Source: Bog-159 sp050011755
Lineage (GTDB): Bacteria > Acidobacteriota > Terriglobia > Bryobacterales > Bryobacteraceae
Length of the DNA stretch: 10,736 bases
Reading direction: 5' to 3'
Assembly (NCBI GenBank): GCA_050011755.1
Contig: JBEKIM010000231.1
Span: 1 to 10,736 of the forward strand
Below are positions 8,501-10,736 of the stretch, one piece after another. How positions within the stretch are numbered: the first letter of the stretch is position 1; the number at the start of each line of letters is the position of its first letter. Under the pieces are notes generated by a model, which saw only the letters and a program-made list of their open reading frames with translations, did not search any database and was not told where the DNA came from. A program made the translations under genes and the position numbers.

Positions 8501-10736
8501 GGACTGCGGCGAGGCGCAGACGGCCGTGCTGCCCAGATTGGGACTGCTGCCGTTGGCGATCTGGATTGTGCCGGGCACGAAAGTAGCCGTAACGGACGCG
8601 TTGCCACTCGCCAACGGGACGGTGCAGGGGGCCATCCCGGAGCATCCGCCGCCCGACCAGCCGTAGAATACGTAACCCTCCGCAGGCGCGGCGCTGAGCA
8701 CGGTCGAATTCTGGAACATGGCCGCGCAGTTGCCTGACGGACAGGCGATCAAGCCGGTGGTATCGGTAACGACGCCGTTGCCCGCTACCGATACTGTGAG
8801 GGTATTGGTGGGAACGATGCCGCAGATATCCACGGTATCCACGCCGGGGCAGGTGTTGTTGTTGTCGTACGGATCGCCGGAATAGCCTTGGCCGGGCAGG
8901 CCCGCGGCCGCCGCCACGTCGCCCGTGTAAGTCACGGTGTTGGGCACCATGTTCAGGTTGGCGCCGTTATACATAAACAGCGCGCCGCCTTTGCCCTGCG
9001 CGCCCGTGCCGCCCAGCGCACTGTTACTAGTGAAGGTGACATGGTTCAGGTTGAGCGCGCCGTTGCGGACGAAAATGGCCCCGCCGAAACCCGCTCCGCC
9101 GCCCCCGCCCGGGTTGCCGCTGTTGATACTGATCGACCCTTGGGAACCGCCGTAGCCGGCAATGCCGGAAATCCACGTGTCGGCGTTTCCGGTGAAGTTG
9201 GGCAACGCCCAGCCACCACCTCCACCGAAGCCGCCGAAGCCACCGGCTGTTCCGGCGTAGTCCAGATAGACGGTTCCCTGGCCGCCTCCTGCCCCAAAGC
9301 CGCCCTGCCCTCCAACGCCATCTACGATTCCGCCGGCGCCGTCGCCGGGACCTGCCGGGCCCCCCAGGTCGCCGCTGCTCGCTCCGCCGCCGAAGCCGCC
9401 GCCCGCCGCTAAACCGCTCATATCCGGGCTGCCTCCGGCCGCCTGGTTCCCGCTCAGGATCACGCCATTCAACGTCAGATTGCCGTTATTCTGGAAGATC
9501 GCGCCGCCCAGGCCGCCGCCCGATCCACCGAATTGCGACGTGCCCCCTTGCCCAACGCCGTTCGTCAGCGTCAGATTGTTCATGGCGACGTTGCCGTTTT
9601 GGACGAAGAAGATACGCGTGGCGCTGCTGCCGCTGATGGTCACGCCCGCTCCCTGGATGGTCACATCCGTGGCAATATACAATCGTCCGTTGAAGTTATA
9701 GGATGGTGCGCCCGCCGCCAGAGCGATGGTCTGCCCGGCGATCGGCGTCAAATCCACCGTGCCGCCCGGACATACGTCTGCCAGCGCATCCTGCAGCGTG
9801 CCCGGCCCGCTGGCGGCATTGCTCGTCACCGCGAGGTAGGAACTGCATGCGGCGGTATCCCCGGCGGTGAGGCCGAAGGTGATCGCCGGCGTGCTGCCCA
9901 CTGAGGCGGTTACGGTGGCGCCGCCCACCAAGAAACCGGCTTGGACCACTGCGGAGACCTGTCCATTCGCGTCGGAAGTGGCGGTGGTGCTGACGATCCC
10001 GGGGCCGGAAAACGTGACATTTACGCCCGCTAAGGGATTACCCGAGAGATCCGTGACCGATACCACCAGGGGATTCGTGAGATTCGTGTTGATCGGCGCC
10101 CACTGACCATCGCCGGACACCTTCGTAAGAGCCATGGCCGCGAGGCAGGCCATGCGGTTGGGGGTGCAGACATTCTGGTACGGGACTGAGGTTTCGCAGG
10201 TCGTGGGAATCGACGGGTAGCAGTTATAGGATATGTCGCGGTCAAATGAGGTCCATGAGTCGGGAATGGAAGTGAGATAATTACCGGCCAGCCTGACGAT
10301 ATTGTAGTTCGAGCTTAGGAAATCGGGGATCGCGCCCGTGAACTGATTGTTCTCCAGGTCGAGGGTGAAAAGATTCCAGTTGGTCGTCAACGTGGCCAAC
10401 GTGTCGGGTATCGTTCCGCTCAGCGCATTGTTAGACAGCCGGAGACTGCTTAGCTGGGTCAGCGTGCCGAACGTGGCGGGCGAACCGGTCATCCCGCAGA
10501 AGCGCTGCTCAAAGAGGGTCAGCTCTGGCAGTTGCCCGAGGATCTGCGGGATGGGAGCATTGAGCTTCTGGACTCCGCAATCCGCAATGATGCTCTGGAC
10601 GTGCCCCCGAATGCAGACCACCCCGTTCCAGTTCACGCCATTCGTGGGGCAGGGGTTTGTCGTGTAATCCCATCCGAACGTCGCTCCCCACCCGTAGCCA
10701 CCCTGGGAAATGGGCGCCGCCAGCGTCTGCATGACG
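5558..10736 (-). CDS. Giant modular surface protein: LRR, beta-helix, NHL propeller and Ig-like repeats (5' end outside window)
   Basis: The frame is open from the right edge to the TGA at 5558-5560. An ATG at 10732 is available, but the LRR cap has already begun there and no signal peptide is seen, so the gene very likely starts further right. Counting from that ATG (1724 residues): LRR cap and repeats 1-190; Ig-like (Big_1-type) 205-290; beta-helix with a Gly-rich insert 295-640; InlB-B-like repeat 643-720 with EGYVFYGWSGGGC; anchor-D-like 721-830; six NHL blades 841-1088; choice-of-anchor D 1089-1196; five Ig-like repeats 1200-1290, 1291-1396, 1397-1504, 1507-1616 and 1617-1724, with YSGDTDH/YNGDSNH/YAGDGNY-type ends. 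All are extracellular or binding folds, and no enzymatic motif is visible. Role inferred: adhesion or recognition at the cell surface. The C-terminus ends in an ordinary Ig strand (YASLTVTK) without sortase, PEP-CTERM or beta-barrel anchor, so secretion and attachment depend on the unseen N-terminus or on other factors. Confidence 0.93.
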   Translation of the reverse strand, partial: VMQTLAAPISQGGYGWGATFGWDYTTNPCPTNGVNWNGVVCIRGHVQSIIADCGVQKLNAPIPQILGQLPELTLFEQRFCGMTGSPATFGTLTQLSSLRLSNNALSGTIPDTLATLTTNWNLFTLDLENNQFTGAIPDFLSSNYNIVRLAGNYLTSIPDSWTSFDRDISYNCYPSIPTTCETSVPYQNVCTPNRMACLAAMALTKVSGDGQWAPINTNLTNPLVVSVTDLSGNPLAGVNVTFSGPGIVSTTATSDANGQVSAVVQAGFLVGGATVTASVGSTPAITFGLTAGDTAACSSYLAVTSNAASGPGTLQDALADVCPGGTVDLTPIAGQTIALAAGAPSYNFNGRLYIATDVTIQGAGVTISGSSATRIFFVQNGNVAMNNLTLTNGVGQGGTSQFGGSGGGLGGAIFQNNGNLTLNGVILSGNQAAGGSPDMSGLAAGGGFGGGASSGDLGGPAGPGDGAGGIVDGVGGQGGFGAGGGQGTVYLDYAGTAGGFGGFGGGGGWALPNFTGNADTWISGIAGYGGSQGSISINSGNPGGGGGAGFGGAIFVRNGALNLNHVTFTSNSALGGTGAQGKGGALFMYNGANLNMVPNTVTYTGDVAAAAGLPGQGYSGDPYDNNNTCPGVDTVDICGIVPTNTLTVSVAGNGVVTDTTGLIACPSGNCAAMFQNSTVLSAAPAEGYVFYGWSGGGCSGMAPCTVPLASGNASVTATFVPGTIQIANGSSPNLGSTAVCASPQSNGCGVTMALTFNVDESVALGTPAVVTQGAPGLDFNLAANGFNCANSQCTVQVNFTPLAPGLRLGAIRFTDTNNNVLSTSYISGVGTGSQMTFAPAVSQALPFTGLDHPLSLAVDAAGDVFTGDYGNRVLELPASGGPAITLPFTGIGRAFGLAVDGAGDVYVADYYNQQVIELPAGGSAQVTLPLTGLQGPGGIAVDGAGDVFVSDLSNQVFEVPAGGGAPVVIGSGWNNPRGLAVDSAGDLFVADSGSGNLLEVPSGSSQTVTVAGGFNSPIGIAVDAAGDVFVADAGNNDVAEVPVGGCPQAGCPAVGGGFHAPWAVALDGSGDLFIGDSNDSQVVEALRSQAPTLSFQSTPVGGTSSDSPQSVTVQNGGNANLTISGIIVGTNFTQTLLNGTPSDCTGSSSLAAGATCNLSVSFMPTGLGPLSASAALTNNSIAANPSLQAISLTGTGTQASSMTGLASSANPSSYGQGVYFTATVTAGATGSVQFQIDSVNVGAPVTLEGGQAVSGTNTSLAVGGHSIAAIYSGDTDHTGSTGSLQQTVNMAGSGQEVYLTGGSNPSTYGAPMTFTALISGDYGQVAHRRTGAQPHVVTGTVTWSANTGCGTTPLSYGDATCTTSVLPGGSDTVTTTYNGDSNHTGNSGSLGHAVTLQTPTVAITNVSPASEGYGAGTAVAITATLAWTGSGAAPTGGLMFKSTAGGSFAGSPSCSATGSTITCIQSFTPAKTDAAGTYTMSASYAGDGNYNPAGSIQTNNFTITQAKSTPTVTMTSVLPNVEPYGSALGTAITATISWTGSGPAPTGKGALLSFSSNASGHFEPVVCLGKSSPIVCGTLFLPVVNDVAGVYTITAAYAGDANYNAASSAQTNNFTIGADAPIVKVTPNPVKVAHASTAPVTITATFTGEGSKDAAPTGTVSFSAPTGSFSGQSCSSSGDTLKCTASYKPSGTLAAGTYTNYLAAIIQAAGDYRTASGYASLTVTK
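5561..7135 (-). repeat. Five tandem Ig-like repeats at the C-terminus
   Basis: Each repeat is about 90-110 residues. Shared landmarks are an early NPS.YG or EPYG/EGYG strand, FTAT or ITAT, a PTG.V.F or TGTVTW strand, an occasional Cys pair (for example 1453/1462 and 1566/1575), and an AGTYT..A.YAGD.NYN end. Repeats 3 and 4 are the most alike. The first two resemble the bacterial Ig_3-type (group 3) class. They probably act as a stalk. Confidence 0.82.
7469..8212 (-). repeat. Six NHL repeats forming one beta-propeller
   Basis: Residues 841-1088 contain six copies of the blade motif P.G.AVD.AGDVFVAD....V.E.P.GG. At DNA level the AGD/VDA core recurs on the plus strand near 7524, 7656, 7779, 7899, 8025 and 8148, a spacing of 120-132 bases. 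Six blades are the usual number for a closed NHL propeller. The outermost C-terminal blade (about 1059-1088) is the most diverged. Confidence 0.88.
9068..9565 (-). repeat. Glycine-rich segment set between GGAIF beta-helix rungs
   Basis: Residues about 390-555 of the giant protein are dominated by GG, GGG and GFGG runs. At least two long rung-like units flank or follow the segment: GGAIFQNNGNLTLNGVILSG (from residue 409) and GGAIFVRNGALNLNHVTFTS (from 550). A third, GGALFMYNGANLNMV, starts at 582. The core composition recalls PE_PGRS-like or spacer sequences, while the rungs recall Pmp/beta-helix repeats. Confidence 0.7.
10238..10736 (-). other. Plant-type leucine-rich repeat region with Trp/Cys N-cap
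   Basis: The encoded segment has a cap with W21, C28, W35 and C40 (NPCPTNGVNWNGVVC), followed by repeats of the form L.G.IP..L..L..L..L.L..N. Examples are LNAPIPQILGQLPEL, LRLSNNALSGTIPDTL and LDLENNQFTGAIPDFL. The GxIP signature marks the plant-specific LRR class rather than the common bacterial LRRs. Cysteines at 171, 179 and 189 could cap the C-terminal side. About four to five repeats are present. Confidence 0.8.

Noticed and set aside
9068..9565. Glycine-rich segment as a genuine PE_PGRS protein
   Set aside because: There is no PE domain and the segment sits within beta-helix rungs; PE_PGRS proteins are mycobacterial. Only the composition is similar.
10730..10732. ATG at 10732 as the true start of the giant protein
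   Set aside because: No signal peptide follows, the LRR cap starts within about 20 residues, and the frame stays open to the window edge.

Overview
The window looks like accessory chromosome of a GC-rich Acidobacteriota bacterium, most likely of the Solibacter/Bryobacter group. The main reason is the C-terminal third of the first gene, which matches the TIGR03437 ('Solibacter uncharacterized C-terminal domain') family. The NHL, choice-of-anchor D and Ig-like mosaics of the giant gene, and the Tat-leader SelA-like enzyme, fit the same group. The assignment is from recognised domain families, not from a search.

Layout. Bases 1-3678 hold three plus-strand genes with short gaps (about 40 bases each): the 3' part of a large exported multi-domain protein (BACON-like repeats, one Ig-like domain, TIGR03437 domain), a small outer-membrane beta-barrel with a clear signal peptide, and an unrecognised 205-residue protein without a signal peptide. 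A GC-rich hairpin follows the third gene. Bases about 3699-4156 are a wreck of an exported repeat protein: an FG-GAP/VCBS repeat and two collapsed choice-of-anchor D repeats, with internal deletions and a frameshift. The minus strand then carries a PLP-dependent SelA-like enzyme with a Tat-type leader (4249-5511). It lies 46 bases downstream of a giant modular gene that fills the rest of the window and runs off its right edge (5558-10736).

The giant protein (at least 1725 residues) reads, from N to C: plant-style leucine-rich repeats with a Cys/Trp N-cap, an Ig-like domain, a beta-helix region with chlamydial-Pmp-like GGAIF rungs split by a glycine-rich stretch, an InlB-B-like repeat, an anchor-D-like domain, a six-bladed NHL propeller, a full choice-of-anchor D domain, and five Ig-like repeats. 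It is most simply a cell-surface or secreted adhesion/recognition protein. No sortase, PEP-CTERM, type IX or autotransporter signal is visible at its C-terminus.

How the genes work together is inference. The plus-strand trio is plausibly co-transcribed and two of its products are exported. The minus-strand pair could be co-transcribed, but the enzyme and the giant protein have no obvious shared pathway. I see no RNA gene, CRISPR array, insertion sequence, transposase or phage gene. The best candidates for something undescribed are the plant-like LRR/Pmp-like/NHL fusion, the probably exported PLP enzyme, and the unrecognised 205-residue protein.
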